64,000 nt of DNA from CAZFER01 sp964517495. GTDB taxonomy: Bacteria; Hinthialibacterota; Hinthialibacteria; Hinthialibacterales; Hinthialibacteraceae. Made by a program: the position numbers and the translations under genes. The DNA lies in assembly GCA_964517495.1 (NCBI GenBank), contig CAZFER010000022.1, forward strand, positions 1 through 64,000. The letters run 5' to 3'. Position 1 is the first letter of the stretch. Every line of letters begins with the position of its first letter. Of the stretch, positions 37,053-45,278 are shown one piece after another. The notes under the pieces were generated by a model. The model was not told where the DNA came from. It worked only from the letters and a program-made list of their open reading frames with translations, and searched no databases.

Positions 37053-38072
37053 TTATTTCTCTTCTTTAAAACCAGCCTCTTTGACTGGATCGATTCCTAC
37101 ACTTTTTAGCGCTTGTTTTGCCACTTTGGCGCTGATGGGGTAATAACCATCTTTAATGACCGCTCTTTGACCCTCTTTGCTATAGATATACTTCAGAAAT
37201 TCTCTTCGAAGGGGATCTATTTCACTCTCTGGTTCATAATTTACCACGATTAACAAAAAGCGGGCCAAAGGATAATGCCCCGTATAGGCATTTTCTGCAT
37301 TGGGTTTGTAAGAATCGCTATTCTTATCCATACTTATCGCAATCGCGCGTACATCAGCGGTTTTGTATCCAATACCACTATAGCCGATACCGTTTTTATC
37401 TGAAGCAACCCCCTGCACAACAGCAGAACTCCCCGGTTGCTCCTTTACGGAATCTTTAAAATCACCACCAAAAAGTGCATTTGATTTAAAAAAGCCATAC
37501 GTTCCCGAGGCCGCGTTACGGCCATAGATGCTGATCGGTTGGTTGACCCATTCACCGCTCAGGCCAAGTTGTCCCCATGTCTGAATATTGTTGGCATAAC
37601 CACCCCGGCGTGTTTTAGAAAAAATGGCATCCACTTCAGGGAGTGTAAGCCCTTCAATAGGATTATCTTTGTTAACATATACTGCGACCACATCCACAGC
37701 AGACGGAAGTTGAACGGGTTTATAGCCAAATTTTTCTTCAAATGAATCGATTTCTTTTGCTTTGAGCGAACGGCTCATTGGTCCGAAATTAGCAGAACCA
37801 CTTATAAGGGCTGGTGGAGCGGTGGATGATCCTTTGCCTTCTATCTCTGGTTGAACATTTGGATAAAACTTTTTGAATCCCTCCGTCCACAGGGTCATAA
37901 GATTGTTCATTGTGTCAGAGCCAACGCTCTTAATATTCCCTGTTACCCCTGTTACAGGCTTATATTCTGGTAAGTTTTCATCAACTTTAAGTTGGGCTTC
38001 GCTGGTCAGGGTGAATGTTCCCAAAACCAAACATACAATTATTCCTCTCAAAAGCAAATTTACGGCCTTCAT
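37053..38072 (-). CDS. pstS: Phosphate-binding protein PstS
   Basis: 339 aa with signal peptide (MKAVNLLLRGIIVCLVLGTF). PstS hallmarks: IKSVGSDTMNNLMTLW, EGKGSSTAPPALISGSANFG and SMSRSLKAKE near the N-terminus, then YGRNAASGTYGFFK and GIGYSGIGYKT. Captures phosphate outside the inner membrane for PstCAB. Encoded first of the pst set, downstream of the OprO/P-type porin. Confidence 0.94.
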   Translation of the reverse strand: MKAVNLLLRGIIVCLVLGTFTLTSEAQLKVDENLPEYKPVTGVTGNIKSVGSDTMNNLMTLWTEGFKKFYPNVQPEIEGKGSSTAPPALISGSANFGPMSRSLKAKEIDSFEEKFGYKPVQLPSAVDVVAVYVNKDNPIEGLTLPEVDAIFSKTRRGGYANNIQTWGQLGLSGEWVNQPISIYGRNAASGTYGFFKSNALFGGDFKDSVKEQPGSSAVVQGVASDKNGIGYSGIGYKTADVRAIAISMDKNSDSYKPNAENAYTGHYPLARFLLIVVNYEPESEIDPLRREFLKYIYSKEGQRAVIKDGYYPISAKVAKQALKSVGIDPVKEAGFKEEK

Positions 38073-38193
38073 ATAGTTTCAATCCTTTCTACTTGTGGAA
38101 AAAGCAATTTCCCATGGAATTTGCAATAAATTCCAGCCGTGAATAATAACCGGGAAATGTTAGGATTGTGTTAAATGGTGATGATAAATTCTA

Positions 38194-39417
38194 TTAGAAA
38201 TCAACTTGAAATCGCATTTGAAAGATATCCTCTTCAACTTCACCATTATGGAGCGTATCATCCAATTCGGCATGCACATAATTCCACATCACCCGAGTGT
38301 TGGGATTCAAATACCAATTCAAGGCGACCGTGATATCATCCAACTCATCTCCACTATCAACCGTGGCCATTCTGTTCTGTAAATCAAGCTGAGAATAACG
38401 CAAGGCAACCTCCCAGGCTCCCCATCCGCCTTCATCGGTTGTGAAATTCTTTTTTGGCCTTAAACGGCTAAAAACACCGTTTGAGGTTTTATACGCACGA
38501 TGCTCCCCGGTGAGGAAGTAACTGCCCATCACATACCATCCGGAAAAATTTGCTGAATCGAATGTATTTTGATCGATTTCCGTATACATGTATTCACTCT
38601 GAAAAGAGAGAGGACCAAAAACACCGGCCAATTCAGCCCCAAGGGTCCATGATTCTTGCGGTTCAAAAGGGGCAAATTCTGTATTGATGATACGGTCTGC
38701 GAGGTGAGATTGCGGACGGGCACGCAGTCGATATCGATCATTGAGACCGTCTAACTCTTTATAATTGAATCCCATCCCCATGTGAATTAGCTTTTCACCT
38801 TTATTAACATAAGTAAGGTAGACCGGTTAAACGTCCGGTGATACCAAATCCATCATGCTCAAAATCATCGCCAAATTGGTGAGTATCCTTGAAAATCCCT
38901 ATAGATAGCTTAAACGATTGTTCAATAACGCATTGTGGTTTAAAATACCCACATTATAGCCGGGGGCAAACACATTGATTGTCGATCGTTCCATAAACGT
39001 AAGATATTTATTGCTTTTCATTTCCTCCAAGCTGATAGGTTCTTTAAACTGGCCAATTCGAATCCCCCCTATATAATCCAGATTGGCTAAACCAACATAG
39101 ATATCCTTGAAATCAGGATTCTTGCCTGCGAAATCATATTGAACCTTAAATTCAAATGTGTTATATAATAATCCTTTAACAAAGAGTCGAGCACGGCGAA
39201 ATTCAAAATCATCACGGCCAAACACCTCATCTCCAAATAAAGCGAGGTCATTTTGAATACGCCCACCGGCCTGAAATCTAAAATTTTTGTCGGGCATATC
39301 GATCTTAATTCCATCATTCCAATAGACGTTCAAACCTTCTTTACTATAGGTGGGAATAACCACTGTGTATATTATTAACATTACCCCTACTCCCCAATAT
39401 AATCCTCGATAATTCAT
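38194..39417 (-). pseudogene. Phosphate-selective porin OprO/OprP family, frameshifted
   Basis: Two halves in the same frame flank a ~110-nt segment read in another frame. Half 1 (39417-38899): signal peptide and FRFQAGGRIQNDLALF, DDFEFRRARLFVKGLLYN, FEFKVQYDFAGKNPDFKDIY. A 1-nt deletion near 38908 shifts to IGIFKDTHQFGDDFEHDGFGITGR, and a 1-nt insertion near 38815 restores VNKGEKLIHMGMGFNYK. Half 2 (38781-38194) has the outer-membrane strands and ends FQMRFQVDF with terminal Phe. The original would be about 407 aa. Compensating indels could be sequence errors. Neighbours pstS; probably phosphate uptake across the outer membrane. Confidence 0.88.
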
Positions 39418-39473
39418 TCTTTCGATCTACCTTTCTCAATGTAAGGTGCTTCCACGAAAATCTGTTGGATATA

Positions 39474-40412
39474 TTACTTTTGAGTATCATCCAGGGTATT
39501 ACGGTACACACTATGGCACGCGTTGCAGCTTTTACCAATCTGATTCCAATATGTATTAACACGCTGCAAACCTTCATCATCAGTAACTTTCTGTAGGGCT
39601 GATTCCAAGCCTGCCGCTGCTCGCTCACTCGCACTCAACATCGCGTGGAAGGCTTGATCATGCTTTTGCACCTCATCCGAACGGCCCAATTCGACAAAGG
39701 CTTCTTTTAACAACAAGGCTTCATGGGGAGGATCAATATCCGGATGATCTTCGGGTTGTTTCCATCCTGATTCTTCACAAAGGAGGAGATGGTCATATAT
39801 ATGTTGTATATTGACCATTGCTTCAACCATATTCTCAACCGAGGCAACACTGGGGAATTCATCTGGTAACTGGGAAAAATCAGTTTCACTCGCCTTGCTT
39901 GATTCACGAACACATTGATAAAGTCCCGTATATTTCGCCCCTGTTTTGGATATTTTCATTGCTTCAATCGCTTTGTCAGGGCTCCAATCACCCAGTAAAA
40001 CCATGGAAAGAGCCGCAGCACTTGGCCCGCGGTGTTTTCCGTGATGGCAGTGAACATACACAGGTTGGCTGGCTTGGTGAACTGCTTTGGCAATCATTAA
40101 TCCTTTATCCTTTGGGATACCGCTGTATCGAATAGGGACGTGGATATATCGCAGACCTGCTTTGGTGGCATTTTCGATATCGGGTTTCGCTCCATCGACA
40201 CTAATGATGGTTTTAATGCCTATATCACTTAATAACTTAAAATCTTTTTCACCGTTTGGTTGTGAACCGCTATACAGAAAGTCACTATATTGAAAAAAAT
40301 TTTCAATGGAGCCGGATTGTATAGGCTTTATGACTGAGGGCGTTGTTTGGCTCCAGACAGTTCCTGCCAACATCACGATGAATAACCAACAAATGAACTT
40401 TTGTTTTAACAT
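39474..40412 (-). CDS. Exported tyrosine/dual-specificity phosphatase-like domain fused to a cytochrome c'-like domain
   Basis: 312 aa. Signal peptide MLKQKFICWLFIVMLAGTVWS. Residues ~35-170 have the PTP/DSP fold with the active-site loop HCHHGKHRGP (Cys122-x5-Arg128) and an upstream general-acid-like region (IRYSGIPKDKG). Residues ~185-312 are helical and end with GKSCNACHSVYRN (CNACH, 296-300), the class II cytochrome c' arrangement in which the haem motif sits near the C-terminus. Haem attachment requires export, consistent with the signal. It is the first gene upstream of the porin and pst genes on the same strand. Phosphatase activity plus a redox or gas-sensing haem is inferred. Confidence 0.82.
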   Translation of the reverse strand: MLKQKFICWLFIVMLAGTVWSQTTPSVIKPIQSGSIENFFQYSDFLYSGSQPNGEKDFKLLSDIGIKTIISVDGAKPDIENATKAGLRYIHVPIRYSGIPKDKGLMIAKAVHQASQPVYVHCHHGKHRGPSAAALSMVLLGDWSPDKAIEAMKISKTGAKYTGLYQCVRESSKASETDFSQLPDEFPSVASVENMVEAMVNIQHIYDHLLLCEESGWKQPEDHPDIDPPHEALLLKEAFVELGRSDEVQKHDQAFHAMLSASERAAAGLESALQKVTDDEGLQRVNTYWNQIGKSCNACHSVYRNTLDDTQK

Positions 40413-40567
40413 AGATTGCTCCTTTTCTGTTATTAGTAGTAAATTGCATGGATGAAATTATTCAAACTAGATGTAGAACATCAAGGGTGAATTTCCAAAA
40501 AAAGATTCTTCGGATGGTTAAGCGAAGGAGTGACCGGCAAGTTTGAATAAATTATATATGAAAGACA

Positions 40568-40596
40568 ATATTATATATCCGTGATTTGTCTGTCAA
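40568..40596 (-). promoter_or_regulatory. Sigma-70-type promoter candidate for the phosphatase-cytochrome gene
   Basis: On the minus strand TTGACA (40596-40591) is followed by TATAAT (40575-40570, 15-nt spacer) or TAATAT (40573-40568, 17-nt spacer). It would give a leader of about 155 nt. No clear Pho box is seen. Confidence 0.5.
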
Positions 40597-40684
40597 GAAG
40601 AGATATATGTGTACTGGTTCGTAATGATCAAGAGCTAATCCAAGGCGTAATTCATTGGAATTAAGGGAACCCATTTGGGAGTGG

Positions 40685-40791
40685 ATAGCCATGAGCATGG
40701 CTATTTGCTTCAATATCATTCAAAAAATAGTTTTTAAGCCAATGGTGACACGTTGGGGTTCACTTTACCCACAAAGCAGCTTAAAGTGAAC
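40685..40791 (+). promoter_or_regulatory. Two perfect hairpins upstream of the PRTase-DprA pair
   Basis: Hairpin 1: ATAGCCAT-GAGC-ATGGCTAT at 40685-40704, followed by TTTG. Hairpin 2: GTTCACTTTA (40758-40767) with TAAAGTGAAC (40782-40791), perfect 10-bp arms and a 14-nt loop, 54 nt before the GTG start. They could be operators, a leader structure or a small RNA. The rest of 40413-40844 holds no gene I can see. Confidence 0.5.
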
Positions 40792-40844
40792 AAAATAAAG
40801 AGGCTTCTCTCGAAAATTGACAACGAAGAATCTGAATAAGTTTT

Positions 40845-41582
40845 GTGGTTGCCTATTATCAACTAGACGATTTCAAACTTGAGGACGATACCAACAACGG
40901 TGATTTACATTTATTTGTCAAAGGCCATCGTTGTTACAGGATAGTGTTAAGAAATGCCTATCCGGCATTGTTTATAAGCCGATCGAGTTGTCAGTTGCCT
41001 CCTGGTTTCGATTGGAAATGTTGTGTTAAGCCAATTGCCGATTCTACCCGCCAAGTAGTCTCGGCTTTTTTGTTGTTGATGAAGAATTATATCTATATCG
41101 AAAAATGCTTGGATGCGTGTTTTGCACTGAAAGCTTTGGATAAAATAGATGAATTGAGTTCATCAATTAGGCGAAAGAAACGCAAACAACAATTTGTTCA
41201 GACTGCGGATCAAGTGAGTGAATTCATCCAGCAACATCCGTTGTATCGCAAAGCGGATATATTAATTGATGTTCCAGCAGGGCTTCATAAAGATCAGAGA
41301 ATATCATTAAACTCTCTATTGAAATCCATTGCCAGGAAAACCGGAATATATAACGGATGTGGCTTGATTGACTATCGACAAAAGATAGACGATGACACCT
41401 CATTCGAAACGATTATTCCAGCAGTGGAGAGGAATACATTTAAAGGGAAATCGGTTATCCTGATCTCTGACGGTTTTCATGACCTGGATATATTACGATC
41501 TGTGGAGCAAGAATTACGCTCGGTGGGAACGAATCAGATTGTTGGTTTATGGGTGAACGCTATGGGGAAAGGGAAGCAATAG
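40845..41582 (+). CDS. PRTase-fold (ComF-like) protein paired with DprA
   Basis: 245 aa from a GTG. The second half has the layout of type I phosphoribosyltransferases: KADILIDVPAGLHKDQR (substrate-loop region), SLNSLLKSIARKTGIYN, NTFKGKSVILISDGF at the place of the PRPP-binding loop, then VEQELRSVGTNQIVGLWV. In ComF-like PRTases the loop is usually VLLVDDVxTTGAT; here DGFHDLD replaces it, so catalysis or PRPP binding may be altered. The first ~110 residues match nothing I know. The DprA-like gene starts 10 nt downstream, clearly one operon. Confidence 0.6.
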   Translation: MVAYYQLDDFKLEDDTNNGDLHLFVKGHRCYRIVLRNAYPALFISRSSCQLPPGFDWKCCVKPIADSTRQVVSAFLLLMKNYIYIEKCLDACFALKALDKIDELSSSIRRKKRKQQFVQTADQVSEFIQQHPLYRKADILIDVPAGLHKDQRISLNSLLKSIARKTGIYNGCGLIDYRQKIDDDTSFETIIPAVERNTFKGKSVILISDGFHDLDILRSVEQELRSVGTNQIVGLWVNAMGKGKQ

Positions 41583-41591
41583 CACCTGAAG

Positions 41592-42533
41592 ATGAACGAT
41601 ATTCCTGCGCTGCTGCAAGTGATATTAACCGAGGGCCTGGGGGCCCGCACGCTTGACCGGCTTTTAAACCGGTTAAGGTTGGATGGTATTCCGATTAGCG
41701 AATATGTAAGATTTACCCCACAATCGATGGCGGAAATTTTTCCTCTTTCAACGGAATTAACTCAACAAATCAAGGCAAATTATGAACGTGCCCAGCCCAT
41801 GGCGGAAGAATTGGAACGGCATCAAATTAAAACCGTGTTAAAAGATTCAGGCGGCTATCCCCTTCATTTAAAACGCCTGAATGAGAACGCTCCACCAGTA
41901 TTATTCATCAAAGGTGATCTTCAGCATTGTTCGGCTGAGTCCGTGGGATTCAGCGGCCCCCGCAAACCCAGCGCGGTGGGACGGGCGGCAGCCACATTAA
42001 TGGCTCAAAGTCTGGCGCAAAAAAGAATTCATGTGGTGAGTGGCTATGCCGATGGCATTGATTTGGCCGCCCACCGCGGCGCCTTGAAAGCGGGTGGAAC
42101 CACCACATTTGTACTGGCCGAAGGGATATTGAAATTTCGCATCAAACGGTCGATTGCCGAATGGCTGACCGATTCAAATTATGTGGTGATCTCTGAATTC
42201 CCACCCGATAGCCCCTGGGCTACAGGGTATGCCTTGCAGCGCAACCGCACCATCTGTGGATTATCACAAGCCTTGGCCGCGATTGAGCCGGGCTTTAAAG
42301 GCGGCACCTATTCAACCGCCTGCCATGCTTTAAAACTGCATTGCCCGCTATTTGTCTTAATGACGGATGCTTCGCCTGAACATAAACGCCGCATCCACTA
42401 TTTCACCGGCCGGGGCGCCACCTGGCTCAATCCCCGCGCAACCCGAACACCTGATATCGCGCCCATTCTTGAGGTACTGAAGAATCCACCCGTGTTTGAA
42501 CAGCAACCTTTGTTGTTTGGGGAGGAACATTAA
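41592..42533 (+). CDS. DprA/Smf-family protein
   Basis: 313 aa. An N-terminal helical part (LLQVILTEGLGARTLDRLL) resembles the SAM/HhH segment of DprA. The Rossmann-like core (~115-290) follows: AESVGFSGPRKPSAVGRAAA, VVSGYADGIDLAAHRGALKAGG, TFVLAEGI, and RNRTICGLSQALAAIEPGFKGGT, the DprA nucleic-acid/LOG fold. It lacks the usual C-terminal winged helix. DprA loads RecA during transformation, but DprA paralogues beside PRTase genes have been proposed as conflict-system parts. No competence genes are present here, so a defence role is possible (inference). Confidence 0.82.
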   Translation: MNDIPALLQVILTEGLGARTLDRLLNRLRLDGIPISEYVRFTPQSMAEIFPLSTELTQQIKANYERAQPMAEELERHQIKTVLKDSGGYPLHLKRLNENAPPVLFIKGDLQHCSAESVGFSGPRKPSAVGRAAATLMAQSLAQKRIHVVSGYADGIDLAAHRGALKAGGTTTFVLAEGILKFRIKRSIAEWLTDSNYVVISEFPPDSPWATGYALQRNRTICGLSQALAAIEPGFKGGTYSTACHALKLHCPLFVLMTDASPEHKRRIHYFTGRGATWLNPRATRTPDIAPILEVLKNPPVFEQQPLLFGEEH

Positions 42534-42538
42534 ATTGG

Positions 42539-42828
42539 TTACGATGAATGCAAAATATTTGCAGGGATAGGCTTTACATTTTTCCACTCTGAGGAAGTGT
42601 GTTCAGCTTGCCATAAGTCATAATTCTTCTGAAGATTTAACCATAAATCCGGAGTCGTATTAAAAGCACGAGATAATCGCAGGGCCATATCCGGTGTTAG
42701 TGAACCTTTTTCATTTACTATCTTTGATACTTTTTTCTGGAAAGGCCAAGCCTATCCGTTAATTCGCTTATGGTTAAGGATAAAGGGATTAGGTAATCTT
42801 CTTTGATTATATTTGGGCATTGATTCAT
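42539..42828 (-). pseudogene. HigA-type antitoxin (XRE family), frameshifted
   Basis: From ATG 42828: KEDYLIPLSLTISELTDRLG-LSRKK, then a shift at the six-T run 42731-42736 (plus strand); one extra base would restore VSKIVNEKGSLTPDMALRLS, RAFNTTPDLWLNLQKNYDLW and the stop at 42539. The pattern is the HigA addiction-module antidote with helix-turn-helix and LSRAF-x-T-x-x-x-WLNLQ-x-x-YDLW. No HigB toxin gene is visible upstream. Ends 5 nt from the convergent DprA-like stop. Confidence 0.82.
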
Positions 42829-42907
42829 ATACAAGAATAATATCTTGACCAGTTTAGACTCTGATCAACATCTCATTTAAAGGAAAATGTTAAATTTCTA
42901 TAAAAAT

Positions 42908-42957
42908 TACCTGGAGGTAGTTTTAATACTTGACCTATAGGTAATTAAAGGTACACT
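42908..42957 (+). promoter_or_regulatory. Promoter with two Rrf2-type dyads upstream of the rrf2-hcp operon
   Basis: -35 TTGACC (42930-42935), 16-nt spacer, -10 TACACT (42952-42957). Two related dyads flank and overlap it: TACCTGGAGGTA (42908-42919) and ACCTATAGGT (42933-42942), the latter covering the -35 element. The spacing from centre to centre is about 24 bp, near two helical turns, as expected for a dimeric Rrf2-family repressor. Confidence 0.6.
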
Positions 42958-42998
42958 TTCCAACAGAAGACACAATAGAATAAGGAACGTTACCCATA

Positions 42999-43430
42999 AT
43001 GTTGACGCTTTCACAAACCGCCGGTTACGCACTTTTGGCCATGAGTTATTTGGATCCAAATTGCGAGGAGATGGTCCTGGCCAAGGATTTGTCCGATCAA
43101 ACCGGGATTACCAAACCCTATTTATCCAAGTTGCTTTACAAACTGGGGCAATCCGGGCTGATCAACGGAAAACGTGGGTATAAAGGTGGGATCATCCTGG
43201 CGCGTCCCGCGTCACATATCTCGGTTTTGGACATCGCCAACGCCATCGATGGAAGCGATTGGCAGCATAAATGTGTGCTGGGTCTACCCGGCTGTGGGAA
43301 CAATATGCCATGTCCCCTCCATGATTTTTGGGGAAAAGAACGGGAGAGAATCGCTAAAAAATTGCGTGAATTAACCCTGAAAAAAGTCATTCAATCCAAA
43401 GAACCGGGTTGGAGGCTTTTTAAAGAATAA
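42999..43430 (+). CDS. Rrf2-family Fe-S-type transcriptional regulator
   Basis: 143 aa. N-terminal winged helix (TAGYALLAMSYL, TGITKPYLSKLLYKLGQSGL, GKRGYKGGIILAR) and the three-Cys cluster-binding loop KCVLGLPGCGNNMPCPLH as in NsrR and IscR. Encoded 33 nt upstream of hcp, so it most likely senses nitric oxide or iron-sulfur status and controls this operon through the dyads at 42908-42942. NsrR-type assignment fits the hcp neighbour but is not proven. Confidence 0.9.
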   Translation: MLTLSQTAGYALLAMSYLDPNCEEMVLAKDLSDQTGITKPYLSKLLYKLGQSGLINGKRGYKGGIILARPASHISVLDIANAIDGSDWQHKCVLGLPGCGNNMPCPLHDFWGKERERIAKKLRELTLKKVIQSKEPGWRLFKE

Positions 43431-43463
43431 AACCATAACAAATTAAATTAAAAAGTAAGGAGA

Positions 43464-45131
43464 ATGACGAAGACGATGTTTTGTTATCAATGTGAACAAA
43501 CTCAACATGGAACCGCCTGTACGCTTGATCGTGGTGTATGTGGAAAAGATGCCGATACCGCAGCATTGCAGGATCTGCTCATCCACACAGTAAAGGGAAT
43601 CTCAAAGTATGCTCATCGGGCAATCCAATTGGGAAAACAGGATCCTGATGTGGATGTCTTTGTGCTTGATGCACTCTTTACCACAGTCACCAATGTGAAC
43701 TTTGATAAAGAGCGAGTGGCGGATTTAATCCACCAGGCCGTGGGCATCAGAGAGAAGGCCAAACAAAATTATATGGACGCCTGTAATCATAACGGTAAAA
43801 ATCCGGAGATTTTCAATGGGGTTGCCACGTTTACCCCTAAAAATGATCTGGCCGAACTCATTCAACAGGGTGAGACAGTCTCTATCATTAACCGAATCAA
43901 TTCCAAGGGTGAAGACATTACCGGTTTACAGGAGTTGTTAACTTATGGCATCAAAGGCGCAGCCGCCTATGCCGATCATGCTCATATTCTGGGTAAGGAT
44001 GATGACAGTGTTTACGCCTTTTTCCATGAAGCGTTGGATTTTCTGACCAAGCCTGATCCAACAGTGGATGAACTCTTAAGCATGAACCTGCGCTGCGGCG
44101 AAATCAGCGTCAAAGTGTTGGAACTGCTCGATTCCGCCAACACAGGCGCATATGGCCAACAAACACCCACCAAAGTGCTGATGGGCTATAAAAAAGGCAA
44201 AGCCATTGCCGTCTCTGGCCATGATCTGAAAGATATGGAAGAATTGCTCAAACAAACCGAAGGGAAGGGAATTAACATCTACACTCACGGCGAAATGCTT
44301 CCCGCCCATGCCTATCCTGAATTGAAAAAGTATGACCATTTCGTGGGCCATTATGGTGGCGCATGGATGAAACAGCGTAAAGAATTTGATGAGTTTCCGG
44401 GAGCCATATTGATGACCACCAATTGCATTCAGGAACCCAAAGAAACCTATAAGGGACGTATCTTTACCAGCGGGATGGTTGCCTGGCCTGGCGTAACCCA
44501 TGTGAGTAACCAGGATTTCTCTCCCGTAATCGAATCTGCATTGGAGGCTGAAGGCTTTCAAGATGACAGCCCAGAAAAATACCATACCGTTGGATTTGGA
44601 CACCACACTGTGCTGGGGATCGCGGACAAAGTGATTGATGCGGTAAAATCAGGCGATATCAAGCGCTTTGTCTTGATCGGCGGCTGTGATGGCCAGGAAC
44701 CCGGGCGAAATTATTATACCGACTTGGCCGAAACCATGCCTCAGGATTGGGTCGTGTTAACACTCGGTTGCGGCAAGTTCCGAGTGGTCGATTGCGATCT
44801 TGGCGAGATCGGCGGTATTCCACGTCTGTTGGACATGGGGCAATGCAATGATTCATTCTCCGCCATCCGCGTGGCACAGGCCCTGGCTGGCGCATTCGAA
44901 ACCGATATCAATTCACTTCCGTTGAATCTGGTGATTTCTTGGTACGAACAAAAAGCGGTGTGTGTTTTACTTGCCCTGCTTCATTTAGGCGTAAAGAATA
45001 TTCGCTTGGGACCCAAACTCCCAGCTTTTGTTACCCCGCCAGTTTTGAATGTACTGGTGGAGAAATTCAACATCATGCCCATCGGCTCGGTCGAAGGCGA
45101 CATCAAAGCCATGCAGGAACAAGCGGCATAA
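43464..45131 (+). CDS. hcp: Hybrid cluster protein (hydroxylamine/NO reductase type)
   Basis: 555 aa, class with the short N-terminal motif MFCYQCEQT-x8-C-x6-CG: four cysteines bind a 4Fe cluster. The hybrid cluster ligands appear later: His/Glu in the KGAAAYADHA region, TTNCIQEP, GGCDGQEPGRNYY, LGCGKFR and MGQCNDSFSA. Reduces NO to N2O or hydroxylamine to ammonia in nitrosative stress. SD AGGAG is very close to ATG 43464; the ATG at 43476 (MFCYQC) is a possible start but with a long spacing. Member of the Rrf2 operon. Confidence 0.95.
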   Translation: MTKTMFCYQCEQTQHGTACTLDRGVCGKDADTAALQDLLIHTVKGISKYAHRAIQLGKQDPDVDVFVLDALFTTVTNVNFDKERVADLIHQAVGIREKAKQNYMDACNHNGKNPEIFNGVATFTPKNDLAELIQQGETVSIINRINSKGEDITGLQELLTYGIKGAAAYADHAHILGKDDDSVYAFFHEALDFLTKPDPTVDELLSMNLRCGEISVKVLELLDSANTGAYGQQTPTKVLMGYKKGKAIAVSGHDLKDMEELLKQTEGKGINIYTHGEMLPAHAYPELKKYDHFVGHYGGAWMKQRKEFDEFPGAILMTTNCIQEPKETYKGRIFTSGMVAWPGVTHVSNQDFSPVIESALEAEGFQDDSPEKYHTVGFGHHTVLGIADKVIDAVKSGDIKRFVLIGGCDGQEPGRNYYTDLAETMPQDWVVLTLGCGKFRVVDCDLGEIGGIPRLLDMGQCNDSFSAIRVAQALAGAFETDINSLPLNLVISWYEQKAVCVLLALLHLGVKNIRLGPKLPAFVTPPVLNVLVEKFNIMPIGSVEGDIKAMQEQAA

Positions 45132-45146
45132 ATCTTCTGAAACGTC

Positions 45147-45178
45147 AAACCGGGCGAGACATGACTCTCGCCCGGTTT
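45147..45178 (+). terminator. Terminator-like hairpin after hcp
   Basis: Perfect 13-bp stem (45147-45159 with 45166-45178), 6-nt loop. There is no T-run after it, so it may be partly Rho-dependent or an mRNA end-protecting structure. Confidence 0.65.
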
Positions 45179-45278
45179 CCCACAACACACATTACACATT
45201 CATATCCATTCCCCTACAAAAAGGGGACCAATTGGCCCCCCGATATCAAAATGAGTTGAGAAAGATCGTGTTGATTAC

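Noticed and set aside
40413..40600. Pho box upstream of the phosphatase-cytochrome gene
   Set aside because: No two adequate CTGTCAT-like repeats with 4-nt spacing; only a single TGTCA-like match inside the -35 region.
42830..42900. HigB toxin gene partner for the HigA relic
   Set aside because: No frame with RelE/HigB features fits in the short gap before the rrf2 promoter.
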